From Chaetoderma sp. LZ-2023a (lineage: Eukaryota; Mollusca; Caudofoveata; Chaetodermatida; Chaetodermatidae), in contig CM067366.1 in NCBI GenBank assembly GCA_034401795.1, positions 75,845,062 to 75,909,061 of the forward strand: a DNA stretch of 64,000 nt, written 5' to 3'. A model generated the notes under the pieces. It had not been told where the DNA came from and ran no database searches. It was given only the letters and a program-made list of their open reading frames with translations. Of the stretch, positions 46,944 to 58,451 are shown in pieces. The position numbers and the translations under genes were made by a program. Position 1 is the first letter of the stretch, and every line of letters starts with the position of its first letter.

Positions 46944-47193
46944 ATTAACCATTTACTGACCACACCAACCGAAAAAAAATCCCGACCACTGCAGTGGTCT
47001 TCAAGAATGTACGTTTGCAGGCCAAGAAAAGCCTATTTTATAAAAATGTTCAACTAGGATGGCTGGCTCGATTGTAAAGCAAGTCATTCTAGTTGTAAAT
47101 GTAAGAAAAGTGTCATTGTCTGTGAATGCCCGTTTAAAAACAGATATTTAGATGTTCTTGGCTAAATTCGACCATTGGGAGCTTAACATTCAC
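46944..47193 (+). mobile_element. P2 palindromic element, diverged
   Basis: It has AATTAACCATTTACTGACC, CACTGCAGTGGTCTTCAAGA, GTTTGCAGGCCAAGAAAAGC, GGCTGGCTCGATTG, and a right half with ATTCTAGTTGTAAATG. It ends near GGGAGCTTAACATTC. Confidence 0.68.
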
Positions 47194-47194
47194 C

Positions 47195-48480
47195 ACACAC
47201 GACGGTTGGTTGTTTAAATAGTCATTTACCAAAGAAGGGAATTTTGGAGAACATCCATTATATGTCTACAAAATATTGGATCCATTATGGTCAGGTTTAA
47301 GTGTAGACAAATTACGTTCATGGAACTCTATTAGAACGATGAGCTGTCTGAGCTTATACACTCAAAACATCAAACAGCCCTCCACGTATCTGCCTGCTGA
47401 TCACATCTATTTAGCAGAGCTAATCATGGTGGCAAATACCAAGAATCTATACAAACTGGTCGAAAGGAACCTGAGGTTCCTTATGAAAATCGTTGTTCTG
47501 AATCTGTTGCTGCTGGAAATAGAAAGCTAGTGTTTACTGTATCGCCGTTTTAATAAGCAGCAATCACCATATTGACTGATGCAGACTGATGACAAATTCA
47601 CCACAATTAACACTGCTTAACCATCCAGCGTAAAATGACAGGATAGGAGGGGGTGGGTTGGATAGGTGGATGGTATTAATGTCCTTGTTCAGAATGTGAG
47701 AATATTGGGGGAATATTCTAAAACCTTCACAAGGCTCACATTGTTGCCAACAGTATTCCGCACAAGACATCAACACTGGGATGCGAACTTGTATGCACCA
47801 AACATATTTACCTATGCATTTCATATGAAGTTCGTCATATGAATAAACACACGTTAATAAAAGCGATTGGGTATAGTCTAGTTAATATGTCGACAAACAC
47901 TGATATTAGCCTTGTCGTAGGAGCCAGTCTTGGCGGGTTAACCTAGACAAATGTCCCGCCTAAGCCTTTTTTATGTCATTCGATTGGCAAGGTCACCCAG
48001 AATCACATACCCAAAATTCCCATAGATCCCCTTTGGGCGGCATTTTTGGCGATGGTTTGAATTTGAGCATGTTTTTATTTTCTTCTCAAACCGCTTTTAT
48101 AGATATCTTAAATCTATGCTCACGATCTTCTTTAAAATCATATCTAACATCTCATCTCTAACTTACATTATTAAGGTGTCTAATGATAGAATCAATTTGA
48201 ATTTGAATTTGAATATCTGGTTGTTTATAATTTTAATAGGTTTGTTCCAGGGTAAATTTAGAAAACTCGTTATCAAGTAAAGCAAACGCCATTTCTGCAT
48301 TGGTCCGTCTCCCCCTGCCCTTTCAAATGTTGTATATGAGCCGATCCTCACCTTGCAGTTTCCACACATCCTGCCACCAGCAGTGTACTATTAAAATGCG
48401 TTGTGGCATGGCTCCTAAGCAGATCAATTGCCCCAACGTCAAACTGGTCCTACTTCATGAAGCACACCTTCAGACAGGTC
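47195..48480. other. Stretch upstream of the broken PIN-CXC gene
   Basis: An 84-codon frame at 47,276-47,530 and others have no recognised domain. The missing N-terminal part of the pseudogene downstream may once have lain here, but I cannot recognise it. A G-rich CAACCCACC-complement tract lies near 47,645. Confidence 0.3.
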
Positions 48481-50347
48481 AGAGGTACTAATACTGCCAA
48501 TGATCGACCGGAATCCAAATGATGAGACATGCCTCCACGCCACGCTGTTGTACATCCAAGAACAGCCTGCGTAGCATTCGATCAACCACTTTGGCTAAAG
48601 GTAATGGAGATAAACGTTGCCAAATGTCTGTACAAAATAGTCTTGTGTCTCGGAATGTTCGATCTGCTAATGAGCACATGTAGTAGTATCTTTCATATGA
48701 TGAAAGGATCTGGAATAGAAGATGCATTAGGTGACGTGTATAGTCAGAATGCAGTGACCTATATGATGACTGGCAAAGCTATTGCTCGAGCTCTGTGTGG
48801 TCTCCACCTAATAGAGACAGCACTAACTACACACTTGCTAGCTTCTCTACTCCCTCAAATTTCCAGGGACAGTGAAATGGACTGTACTGATGAACGCATG
48901 GATATGGATAGGCCAACTGATATAATAGCAGAAAAAGGCAAAGAAGTTGAGAAGCTACTGAATGGTGTTCTTGACCTTAGCATTAATCCAGACAGGATTA
49001 CTGACTACAAAGAACTCGTCATACTGGATGAAGCAATTGAAAATGTAAAGACATTGAGTGCTCAATCCAAGACTGCCAAATTATGGACACGGTTTCTAGA
49101 ATACATCAAAGACATAAAGGACTGTATCAGCTTTGAGAGGCTCGGGATGTGGGAACATCATCTTGTTGCTGTGAGCAAGTTTTTCAACCTCGTTGCGGCA
49201 ACTGGCATATACACTATGCTAGGAGTGCTCGTCTGTATCTTCAGGAAATGCAGAACTTACCTACTTATCACCCATGGATGTATAGGAAATTCTTAGAGGA
49301 AGGCTACTATACGGTACAAAGAAGTGGTCGTCTATGGTTTGGACTGTGGACCGATCTCATCATAGAACATGCTCTGACGAGGTCACTGAAAAGCCGTAGT
49401 GGACTGACTCGAGGAAGGTGCATGACGGAAAGCATGAGGCATTAGTTGGTCTATGCCATATCAAATCTGACTGGGAAGCGACCGATCAACATATGGACAT
49501 GGGAATAACTAGACGTGAGCACAATTTACAAGACATAGGGAAATTATGGAGTGGTTTCAAATGCATGGCCGCTTTGCTGCCAATATCCAACAACTACGAT
49601 CTCTGGGAAGTGGTCTGAGTGGACGGGAAGAGGATGGCATCAACTGTAATGAAGTCGAGAAAGTTGGTAAAGTGTTACAGGAGAGCATGAATGGTAAATT
49701 TGTAAATGAAGCATCCACGAAGAGGTCTCATATGGTACGCACATTAGATGACCTTAAACCGGGAATCACGATAGATAAACAAACTGTGCGAATTGATCCA
49801 TCGGTTTTGTTCATGCGATGTAGTGCACTACCGCAAAGAGAAGATGAAGATATTCTTCCTTATTTTAGACACGAAATGACTGCAGTCCTTACCTCATTAT
49901 TAAAAACATGTTCCATGTGGAATGAGGATAAATCAGAACTGGCAAGAAAAATACAGATTGATCTGACAAACATCGACGAAACTAAGTCCCCATTACCAAA
50001 GCATAGCAGGCCTGTGATAGATGGGGGCTGGCTTCTACATTATACAAGATTGCTAAACAAATACAACATATGCTCAGGTGCTTGAACAGTAGAGTTCATA
50101 TCTTGAACATAAGTACAGAATGAGTTGCATTGTGTTTGATGGATATGAGTATGTTCTTTCAACCAAAGACCATGAACAAGGTCGACAGCAAATAGGCAAG
50201 ATCTCTGCTGATACATTGATGCACGTCACAGCGAAGGCTCATGCTGGCCAGGTGGCATTTCTATCGAATACACGAAACAAGACCGAGTTATTTAGCATTC
50301 TGTCAAGTCATTTTAACTTGCTGGGCCATGCCACGAAGATCATTATG

Positions 50348-50440
50348 GGAGATGCAGATACACTGATAGTATCAACGGCACTTGACTATGCTAGAGATGG
50401 TCAGCCAGTCATAGCTGTTGCTGAGGACACTGACATCTTC
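50348..50440 (+). other. PIN-like acidic motif region of the pseudogene
   Basis: GDADTLIVSTALDYA (from 50,348) and VAEDTDIFTICC (from about 50,417) give the spaced acidic residues D-x-D and E-D-x-D. A third acidic motif, GCDTTSA, is at 50,584 in another frame. These positions are where family members carry conserved acids. Metal-dependent nuclease activity is an inference. Confidence 0.6.
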
Positions 50441-50873
50441 ACAATTTGTTGTTTCACTAGGACGATGATCTACAGACGTGTTCTTGAGGAAGGAAGTGAA
50501 ACGCTCAGTTGTATAGTCTCAAGGAAGCTGATGTCGTACCGGCAAGGATACGAAAGCGTATTCTTATAATTTATGCCTGGCGTGGGTGCGATACAACCTC
50601 TGCCACGTTTGGCCATGGTAAGATGAATCTTCTGAAGGTAATATCTAAATCAAAAGAGCTACAGGATTTGTCTGATATAATTGGAAGTTATGACACATCA
50701 CTGTAACAAGTAGGCAGTGAAGGAATTAGCCTATTCTGTTGCCTGTATGGTGGCACTGAGAAGGGCATGCTTACTTCTCTGAGGCATGCCCAATATATGC
50801 AGATGGTTGTGAAGGGAAGTAAGACAGAGCCACAACGACTGCCACCAAATGAGCGTGCAGCTTACTTCGACAG

Positions 50874-50886
50874 CCCCCCCCCCCCC
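50874..50886. repeat. Poly-C run of 13 inside the pseudogene
   Basis: It encodes a false Pro run between ERAAYF(D) and the VHLQVV motif. It probably arose by slippage in what was a short, variable spacer. Confidence 0.85.
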
Positions 50887-51034
50887 AGCGTTCACCTCCA
50901 GGTTGTCAGATGGCTAACTCTTAGTAATGATGAACTGGACCACAATGATTTGGGGATGGAGAGAGGAAAATGGGTCTTTATGGCTAATAATGAGAGATCT
51001 TGAAGCTGCTCCATCGAAGGTACTCAATGTCATT

Positions 51035-51124
51035 TGTTGCAAATGCAAAGTAGCAACAAAGAATTCGTGTGGCACCAAGCAATGCCTATGCAACAAAAAC
51101 AGATTGAAATGTGAGATCGCTTGC
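51035..51124 (+). other. Tesmin/TSO1-like CXC domain of the pseudogene
   Basis: CCKCKVATKNSC and CLCNKNRLKCEIAC give the pattern C-x-C-x7-C-x4-C-x-C-x6-C-x3-C. That matches one CXC repeat, a zinc-binding, DNA-binding module in the tesmin/TSO1/LIN54 family. The final Cys pair usual in this protein family is lost after SLQGAEF. Confidence 0.75.
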
Positions 51125-51179
51125 AGCCTACAGGGTGCCGAGTTCAAATTTGCAGCAACATCGACCATCTGGTAACTAT

Positions 51180-51680
51180 CGATGAAGAAAATGATGGTTT
51201 GGACTTATAATCTCATGACATCGCAGGGGACATCCCGACCTCAAAGTGTGTGTTAATGAGCATCTCTATACTATCCTCAGTGATAAACGTGTTTCTTCTT
51301 TCGCCGACACCTGTGCATCCCAGCTGTTGAGTGACAAGGAATTTATTTTATTTTTTCACTTTGCATTATTTCAGATTGTTGAATGAGGTGTTTTGTTGGA
51401 AAATAGCAAACGACGCTGTTTTCCGTTATAATGGCACCGTATCAGATTTCACACATGATGTAAAAACGGTCCTCAAATCTAAACCCGTGTACAAAATTCC
51501 GCCCACATGGGATCAATGGGGATTTTAGTATGCGATTCAGGATTAATGTCTGCTTGGAATGACACCACACAACATGAGGAGGGAATTTTCTCACGGTTCA
51601 AACCCCTCAACGACTAGGCTACATGTCCCACTTTACGGTGGGCGTTACAATACATCGCGTGCATAGGCTAACATGTTTCC
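51180..51680. other. Stretch with no assignable feature
   Basis: A 65-codon forward frame at 51,331-51,528 has no recognised domain. It could be a 3' remnant of the pseudogene locus. Confidence 0.3.
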
Positions 51681-51689
51681 AAGACAATA

Positions 51690-51800
51690 ACGGAAGCATG
51701 TTAGTAACAGTTCTATTGGATATTGTGGACTTAATTTGATTAGAAGCTATTGCTGCGTGGCTTAGACTTCCAAGTTCACAATATTCAACAACACGGTTCA
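51690..51800 (+). mobile_element. P1 palindrome remnant
   Basis: TATTGGATATTGTGGACTTA and ATTTGATTAGAAGCTATTGC are followed by TTCACAATATTCAACAACAC. The arms are missing. Confidence 0.5.
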
Positions 51801-51829
51801 TTTAGTCTTGGAAAACATGTTTTTTCTGA

Positions 51830-52515
51830 GCTGTGCTGTACACAGTGTTGTTATAAGTGATCTAATTTTGTTGCGCTATTGTGTCGAAATCTGATATTTT
51901 CTTTGCTCCTCAGTAGACCAGAAACAAAGGCTATGTATTCTCTGGACTATTACTGGTGAAGCTTATGTCGATTGATTGATGACTTCTGGTTGAGATCATG
52001 CATTTTAAGATTTTAATACCAATGGGCATCAGACAGCCCGATATGCTTAACAACTATGCATGTATAAAATTCCTCAAACAGTTTGACCTTTTAAAAATAT
52101 CAGATTTATATATCGATACTCTTACGATATACACATGATAGAAATCTCTTCAAGGGTAAAGCTATCTTGAGATTCTTTTACAGCGTATATTAGGAGAAAG
52201 CTTCATATTAGGCATACTCGCAATGAAGAAAGACGAATTTAGCTAATATTTGTATTAGCCTAGTTTCCATCTATATGTTTTCCAGGAACTTGTCTAGCGC
52301 TCCCATTAACACGCATTTCCTTTTAATTGACGCTAACGAGCCTGGCGAAATTTCATTTAGAACCAGACAGTCTCGTTTTAACACATTATGACTGTCTATC
52401 ATTTCTACGAATACCGCTATTCTTTGCGAACGTATTCACGCATAACAAAGTTACTCCACTCCCCTGTGTGCGCATATGTGTGCACGAGTACGCATGTGCT
52501 TGTATCAATAATTAT
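51830..52515 (+). repeat. Array 2, unit near 52 kb, first part
   Basis: AATTGACGCTAACGAGCCTG, CATTTAGAACCAGACAGTCT, and CTATCATTTCTACGAATACC match 41,960-42,060 and 58,850-58,950. The part at 51,885-51,955 matches 39,886-39,955. Confidence 0.75.
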
Positions 52516-52518
52516 ATC

Positions 52519-52869
52519 AATTCACCTTTCCAGAGTATCCATCCATCATCTGACCTAGTATAACGTCATAATCAACTCAGCGCGTGTATGACGACGTCAC
52601 AATCATTACGTCACAAAGGGTTCCGTATAGACCGTCATCTAATCACGACACGCTATATGAATTGTATGCCTTTGTAATTCTTTGCTATTTAATAAACATG
52701 CTGTTGAATATTTTGAAACTAATTAGTTTCAAAATATTCAACAGCATACCCGTGTATTTTTTTTAAATTGATAGTCAGGGTGTTCAGAGATCGATCGATC
52801 CCAACACGAGTAAGGTATGGGTGGAGCTTAGATAGAGATGGGCGGGGAATAGCAAACACCGGAAAGGAC
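52519..52869 (-). mobile_element. P1 element with perfect short palindrome, reverse orientation
   Basis: It reads right arm first (ATTCACCTTTCCAGAGTATC, ATGACGACGTCACAATCATT, ACGTCAC). A perfect 48-bp palindrome follows at 52,699-52,746 (24 bp each side, no spacer), then a reversed left arm (GATCGATCGATC, GGGTGGAGCTTAGATAGAGA, GGGCGGGGAATAG) and the end CCGGAAAGGACC. Confidence 0.85.
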
Positions 52870-52874
52870 CATCC

Positions 52875-53110
52875 TTTCTATAAATGAACATGCGCATGTG
52901 GATTACCTTTGTGCGCATAACAATGAACATGTGAGCGCGAGGGAGTAGGTTATGGCAAACAGACATATTCTACAAACAGTAGTTGACTCCGCACTGGGGT
53001 AGACATCAAATTTGTATTTGAATAATGTGTTTAGCAGAACGGAAAATCCAATTTCAGTTTCTGAGCAACTTGTCACACATATTAGCACCCAGTAACCGAA
53101 AGTCGTTAGA
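52875..53110 (+). repeat. Array 2, unit near 52 kb, second part
   Basis: AGCAGAACGGAAAATCCAAT at 53,034 is identical in the 59 kb unit (59,258). ATTTGTATTTGAATAATGTG matches 42,388 and 59,238. Confidence 0.8.
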
Positions 53111-53475
53111 TCAACCTCAGTTGATGACTCGCCCGCTTAAGTAAGAAAATACGGGGTGGGACATTGCGGCTAAATGTATGTCCATGTTTACATTTGAGAG
53201 TTAAGCAATTTGCCAGCATTACAGCATGATTGCATATTGCGATAAGTAGGTTCCCATGCTCTACTACCGCTGCGCTGACGAGGACGCATTCCAATGGATA
53301 AATCTTCAATAGAGATAACCGCTCCGTCACTCACAGCTGACGTCATAAACAAATACTGGTGCGTTACTCGCTAGCTGGCGTTACAATCAAAATAACGCAG
53401 GACCGTCACGAAAGTAGCAATGACCCTTCACAAAAGTATGTAGCTTGGATGCCATTGATGAACGTTAAATTTAAT
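53110..53475. other. Stretch with no assignable feature
   Basis: No recognised gene. It is probably array 2 sequence too diverged to align by eye with 59,350-59,700. Confidence 0.35.
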
Positions 53476-53479
53476 AATT

Positions 53480-53605
53480 ATTTGGTTGAATATTTTATTT
53501 TAAAGGTAATTTGACTGGGAGCTGATCCTATCATAGTCTCAAAATAATCAACAGCCTATCTGTTCCTTACAATTGGGATTCTGAAGTGGGCGGAGCTTAG
53601 CTGGA
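53480..53605 (-). mobile_element. P1 fragment, reverse orientation
   Basis: TTGGTTGAATATTTTATTTT and AATTTGACTGGGAGC are followed by CAAAATAATCAACAGCC and the reversed left arm GGGCGGAGCTTAGCTGG. Confidence 0.6.
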
Positions 53606-53712
53606 AGATATTCTCTCTCCATATGTATGTCAAATCATACGTATTGAGAGATTGCGGTTCCGGAATGAAAATATGATGATGTGATCATAAAGATCGGCAA
53701 CAATGTTTGAAT

Positions 53713-54108
53713 GGAACTTTCCAGTTTTTGCTATGCCCCGTCCAGCTCTAGCTAGTCTCTACCCACACCTCACCTCGCTCGTGTTGGTATCGATCAAAAC
53801 CTGGACTCCCTCACTATCAATTTCCAGAAAGCTATACATGTTCGTTGTTGGATATTTTGAAACTAATTTGACTAGGTGCTATTGCTGCTTATGGCTCCTA
53901 GTCAAATAAGTTTCAACATATTCAACAGAATGTTTATTAAATGGTAAAGACATATAATCCGTACAACGTGTCATGCTAGTAAATGTTCAAGACGGACTAA
54001 ATCGAGTCATTCATGTCTTAAGTGATTAAGACGTTATCCTACACACCATCTTACACGTCACGTAGTTGGCTATGACGTCATGTGATGATTAGATACACTA
54101 GAAACTTC
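53713..54108 (+). mobile_element. P1 palindromic element, near full length
   Basis: Left end GGAACTTTCCAGTTTTTGCT and right end ACTAGAAACTTCC are matching variants of the usual termini. GCCCCGTCC, CTACCCACACC, a palindrome at about 53,847-53,930, and a right arm with CTATGACGTCATG are present. Confidence 0.82.
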
Positions 54109-54109
54109 C

Positions 54110-54285
54110 ATTGTTTGCATGAGTGACAGTACATTGTTGACCAAACCATAACTCATGCGCACGTTCTGAACTCGTTTCTATCCATGCATACATCTATGCC
54201 ATGGCTCCTTCCAGAAGCATGTGGTCGCTAGCCCAAATACATAATCTGAGTGAAACTACGATCAGGTGTTTATTGACTGGTCAAC
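54110..54285. other. Stretch with no assignable feature
   Basis: Short link with no recognised signal. Confidence 0.35.
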
Positions 54286-54289
54286 CACA

Positions 54290-54900
54290 CCATCATTACC
54301 GAGAAATGTTCCAGCACTGTTATTCTAATCTGCCCCTTACTCATCTTTTAATAATGAAATTTCTCATTACACGGTGTCAGCGTGTGCCAACAACAGCATA
54401 TTACGGTTGACAGAAAACATACCGAATAATTACTCCATCGACGCGAATAACGGGTACCGTACCAAAATGACAATGCAAGGCTTTGTACAAATATCTTTAG
54501 AAAAATTGCTTTAATATAGCAAATTCAATTTCGATAATAATTCACTTGATTATGTTCTCTTTCTCGAAAGCCGTCAATCACCTGGTGTTAGATTGATGTT
54601 GGTGACAGCCACAATGTACATATTCTGATTATATTACCAATTTGATCGACAGTTGTTGGCAATGACAACATACCATCACGTTATTTTAGGGTGAATATCT
54701 AGATTCAGATAGAGCAATCTTTTCAAGATTTAATTTATTTGCGATATATAGTACGAACTATCAGTCTGTCGACCAGTCTGTTGGTTTGTCTGTCTGTCGG
54801 TCCGTCAAACGTGTGCCAATGTTGGCAAGCCTCCTATGTCACAACTATAGTGCTTTCAAATTTACAAAAATACAATGTAGATTGCTAAATGCATAGTACG
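54290..54900 (+). repeat. Array 2 block T, copy 1
   Basis: GACAGAAAACATACCGAATA, ATTACTCCATCGAC, AAATTGCTTTAATATAG, and TGATGTTGGTGACAG align with 60,650-61,080. A TCTG-rich stretch at 54,755-54,805 is specific to this copy. Confidence 0.78.
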
Positions 54901-55098
54901 TAACTGTTTTCAACGTTAATGGCTGTAAAATATTAATCGATATATTGGTTTCAGCATGGGAAATGCCGTGTTGTGCGTGGATCGTTCCTTCTTGGGAAGG
55001 GTTAATGCATCTGTCTTTTGCTACTAAATTATGAACTTGACTTTCTCAGTTCGCAGTTGTATGACAACGTGTATTAATTCCGAACTTTGGATTGGTCT
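54900..55098. other. Stretch with no assignable feature
   Basis: No recognised signal. Confidence 0.35.
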
Positions 55099-55099
55099 A

Positions 55100-55275
55100 A
55101 TGGACCGTTCCAGTTGTAGCTTTTCCCACACCCATCTTTAGCTAAGTTCCGCCCACACCTCGCTCATATTGGAATTGATCGATCCCTGAACACCGTGACT
55201 ATCCATTTCCAGAAAACTATACGGATAAGCTGTTAAATATCTTGAAACTAATTTTACCTGTGGCTGTTGTTACCG
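55100..55275 (+). mobile_element. P1 left half, truncated
   Basis: GGACCGTTCCAGTTGTAGCT, then CTAAGTTCCGCCCACACC, continues to CTTGAAACTAATTTTACCTG and GGCTGTTGTTACC. It then stops inside the palindrome, where unrelated sequence leading to a LINE fragment begins. Confidence 0.72.
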
Positions 55276-55363
55276 ATGATGCATTTTCGAGGACCGAAGT
55301 CCACGTATGCTATGTCCAGATTCTGCGACGCGTGTGCGCTTACCGTTCGCGTGACCACAAGGC

Positions 55364-55690
55364 CAAAACTGAAGCTGCATGGTAATCTTCCACCATGGTT
55401 AATTGTTCGGAGAATACGCCTACACTTTGCTGGACATTGCACAAAGTTACAAGTTCTACTGACCAACTAGTCTCTAAATTGGAGGTGTGGCACTCGCCAC
55501 GTGGAGCAGCGAAGTGAAGAAGGACAGCCTTGACATATCTATACCAGGTCGCCAACGACGGTGCCCTCGACCCCATGTCCACAAATTGATGAACAGCAAG
55601 GAAGCTGGAAGCAGCAGCCACAGTGCGCAGCTTCTTGTCCATTCCAGGATGGTCTATGGTGATGATTATTAAAAAGGTGATAAGAGAATG
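55364..55690 (+). pseudogene. LINE reverse-transcriptase C-terminal fragment
   Basis: KLHGNLPPWLIVRRIRLHFA followed by GHC at about 55,370-55,440 matches the signature (L)YGN-LPP...RRRLRFAGHC of a common invertebrate LINE C-terminus. It is followed, after frame changes, by SKLEVWHSPRG and LTYLYQVANDGALD, which correspond to the usual LLLWxPxxG and TYxDQLxxDTG elements. A final PGWSMVMIIKK resembles the family's closing DGWR motif. It is about 100 residues of a protein normally near 1,000. It sits where the P1 copy at 55,100 is cut, so it may have inserted into that copy. It cannot be functional. Confidence 0.65.
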
Positions 55691-55965
55691 ACATATGTCA
55701 TGACATTTATGGAGAAGCGCATATCATATGAATTCTCCTAAACATGTTCAAGATATCGGAAATATAGAATGAGTATGCCTCTCAACTAGTATGCCATTTA
55801 ATAATAGGTGAAATTGAATGTAGCAAAACGTATACCATGTACACTTTAACGTCGTTTATTTACATCCGTATTCTATCTATTACGTGCAGGGGTACTTCAA
55901 AGTTCAGTAATGGTCCTTGTTAGAATACATATGAAGACAGTTACGTAGATTATTAAATTAGAATC
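55690..55965. other. Stretch with no assignable feature
   Basis: No recognised signal. Confidence 0.35.
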
Positions 55966-56205
55966 AATCTGTGCTGGCAAATGTCCCTGGATCGATGCGA
56001 AACACGAGCCTCTCAAGTTGTCACTGAGACTTGTTAGGAATTTAATTTGAACAACTTCGGAACAGTTGAGTGTATTTGCTCGCACTTGACAATGATAAAT
56101 GACACTTGCGAATGAGACTCCATAGTGTCCACTTATTCTCCTTGAAGCATTGGCTCGTAATGAAATCTTACACAACGTTAGGTTCAATAAAATATGTTCT
56201 ATCGC
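55966..56205 (-). repeat. P4 repeat, third copy
   Basis: AATCTGTGCTGGCAAATGTC, AAACACGAGCCTCTC, TGAGACTTGTTAGGAATTTA, and GCGAATGAGACTCCATAGTG align with 46,078-46,305. GCGAATGAGTCGCCATA at 33,904 is also related. Confidence 0.6.
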
Positions 56206-56491
56206 CACCAGAATTGAAATATAAAATTGAATGGACGGCTGCAACTTGGACAATCAGCGGCAATGGCCCATAGTATCCCCGATAACGCGCGTTGCTGGGC
56301 CGGCAATGGATCAATACCGATTGCCTTGCTGAGTAGATACTTCTGATGACAAATATCGAGATCTCATATGAACTGATTGAAGGTGGATCAATGTACAATC
56401 TGGCACTGTATTCACCAAAACTATACTTAAATGGCCATTTATATGATGTAAAAGGAGTGCAGGGGTGGAGGTTAGTGTCTCCGATCAGAAT

Positions 56492-56893
56492 AGAGGAATC
56501 CAGTTTTAGCTATGCCCCGCCAATCTCTAGCTCAGCACTGGCTAAGCTCCAACCACGCTTTCACCGCGCCGGGATCGATCGATCCCTGCACTCACTAAGA
56601 CTCAATTTCCGGAGAACGAACAGTTATGCTATTGAAACTTTTGAACATTTTAAAACTAAATTGACTGATTGCTGTTGCTGCACATGGCAGTAACAGCGCC
56701 CAGTCAAATTAGCTTCAAAATATTCAATAGCATGCGTATTAAATAATAAAGACATACACTTCGTACAACCTGACGGACTATTAAACGTTTAGGTCAGACT
56801 AAATCAAGTCATTCATGACGTAATTGATTATGACGTCAGCCTACACGCCACTTAGTTAATTATGACGTTATATGATTGAAAGTGGAATCCTCC
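56492..56893 (+). mobile_element. P1 palindromic element, near full length
   Basis: Termini are GAGGAATCCAGTTTTAGC and AAGTGGAATCCTCC, a compensating variant pair. GCCCCGCC, GATCGATCGATC, the palindrome at about 56,635-56,732, and a right arm with ATGACGTAATTGATTATGAC are present. Confidence 0.82.
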
Positions 56894-56894
56894 A

Positions 56895-57765
56895 TTGGAG
56901 AGTATATAAGATGCATTCTAAAAAAATATACTACTGTTGTTTCTCGAGTATTAGCCGACACTTACAGTCCACCTATCTTTCTTGTGATGTTTGATGTGGC
57001 GGGCATCAGTCGCGTTGAATGATGCGTATGTGTCAGTATTCTCAGACACAGAGATAAAGAAGTAGCTGTATTCAGTTTTGATTGGCTACGTCATAGCATA
57101 ACAGTTCCTGATGAACATGCATATGGATGTTAACGAATTATGTGTATCTAGAATGATAATACGTGTGCTGTTATTTTTAGAAACAACTGATGCTTAAAAC
57201 TGGCAGTGGGCACTTTGCAAACTGTTCTGAAGCAACTTCCCCCACCCCACCCCAAGCCCGCCCCCGCTTCACACACCCCACCCCACCCCACTACACAACC
57301 GGAGTGACACATATCACCAGCCACCATTAACACATGCAGACACAGCCACGCACCAGTTTATTACGGAATTTTCCTACCAGACATAGCCTTTGAGCCGCTC
57401 ATTTGACGGGTATTGCACCATATATGGACCCATGTCCAAATGCAATTGTATTTGCATTTAAATAAGGCCTTTGCCATTGAATCAACAGTAGCCGCACTTG
57501 CCGATGTATTTGCATAAATAATATGGGCAATTGTGTTTGAATTGAACCAATTCATTTGAATCCTTTACAAAATAGTGAGGAAATTTAACGCTGATTCAGT
57601 TCGTATCATTTTAATATCTATATGGGAATAACATCTCATTTTCTTGGGATACTGTTGCATGTAATCTGCTGGATGTTTATACATCGTTGTCTAAATGGCT
57701 GGTTCACGTTCCCTTGCGATTCACTGGAGTAGACAACGAAAACTAAATATTCTTTGAGGGAGGGA
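56895..57765. other. Mostly unassigned; C-rich tract at 57,238-57,297
   Basis: CCCCCACCCCACCCC and CACCCCACCCCACCCCAC give several C-runs, so the minus strand could form a G-quadruplex. GCATTTAAATAAGG near 57,454 and short inverted TGCAATTGTATTTGCATT strings have no assignable role. The end (57,690-57,755) is array 2 sequence. Confidence 0.4.
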
Positions 57766-57767
57766 GG

Positions 57768-58362
<595 letters not shown>

Positions 58363-58451
58363 GAAACTATAGCAATAACGGCTCTATCCTGTACATAGAG
58401 GAAAATCCTGAACGATATTTGACATCTGATATTTCGGGTTCACGGTTTAAT

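Larger units (their letters stand above)
48482..51175 (+). pseudogene. PIN-like/CXC multi-copy family protein, frame-broken
   Basis: This is a degraded copy of a large protein family found in many copies in marine invertebrate genomes. It has no established function that I know. Homology runs collinearly through shifting frames. LPMIDRNPNDETC (48,494 to a stop at 48,574) is followed by FDQPLWLKVMEI and MTGKAIARALCG (to about 49,203). Then come HIHYARSARLYLQEMQ and RSGRLWFGLWTDLIIEH (to about 49,430), and TDQHMDMGITRREH (to about 49,560). The next pieces are MEWFQ to VRIDPSVLF (to 50,083), VFDGYE to GDADTLIV and EDTDIF (50,120-50,500), and AWRGCDTTSATFGHGK to NERAAYF (50,509-50,960). A TAA stop is at 50,704. 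The last piece ends in a CXC domain. The acidic motifs look like a PIN-type nuclease site, by inference. The N-terminus is missing. The P1 and P2 families show no obvious link to it. Confidence 0.85.
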
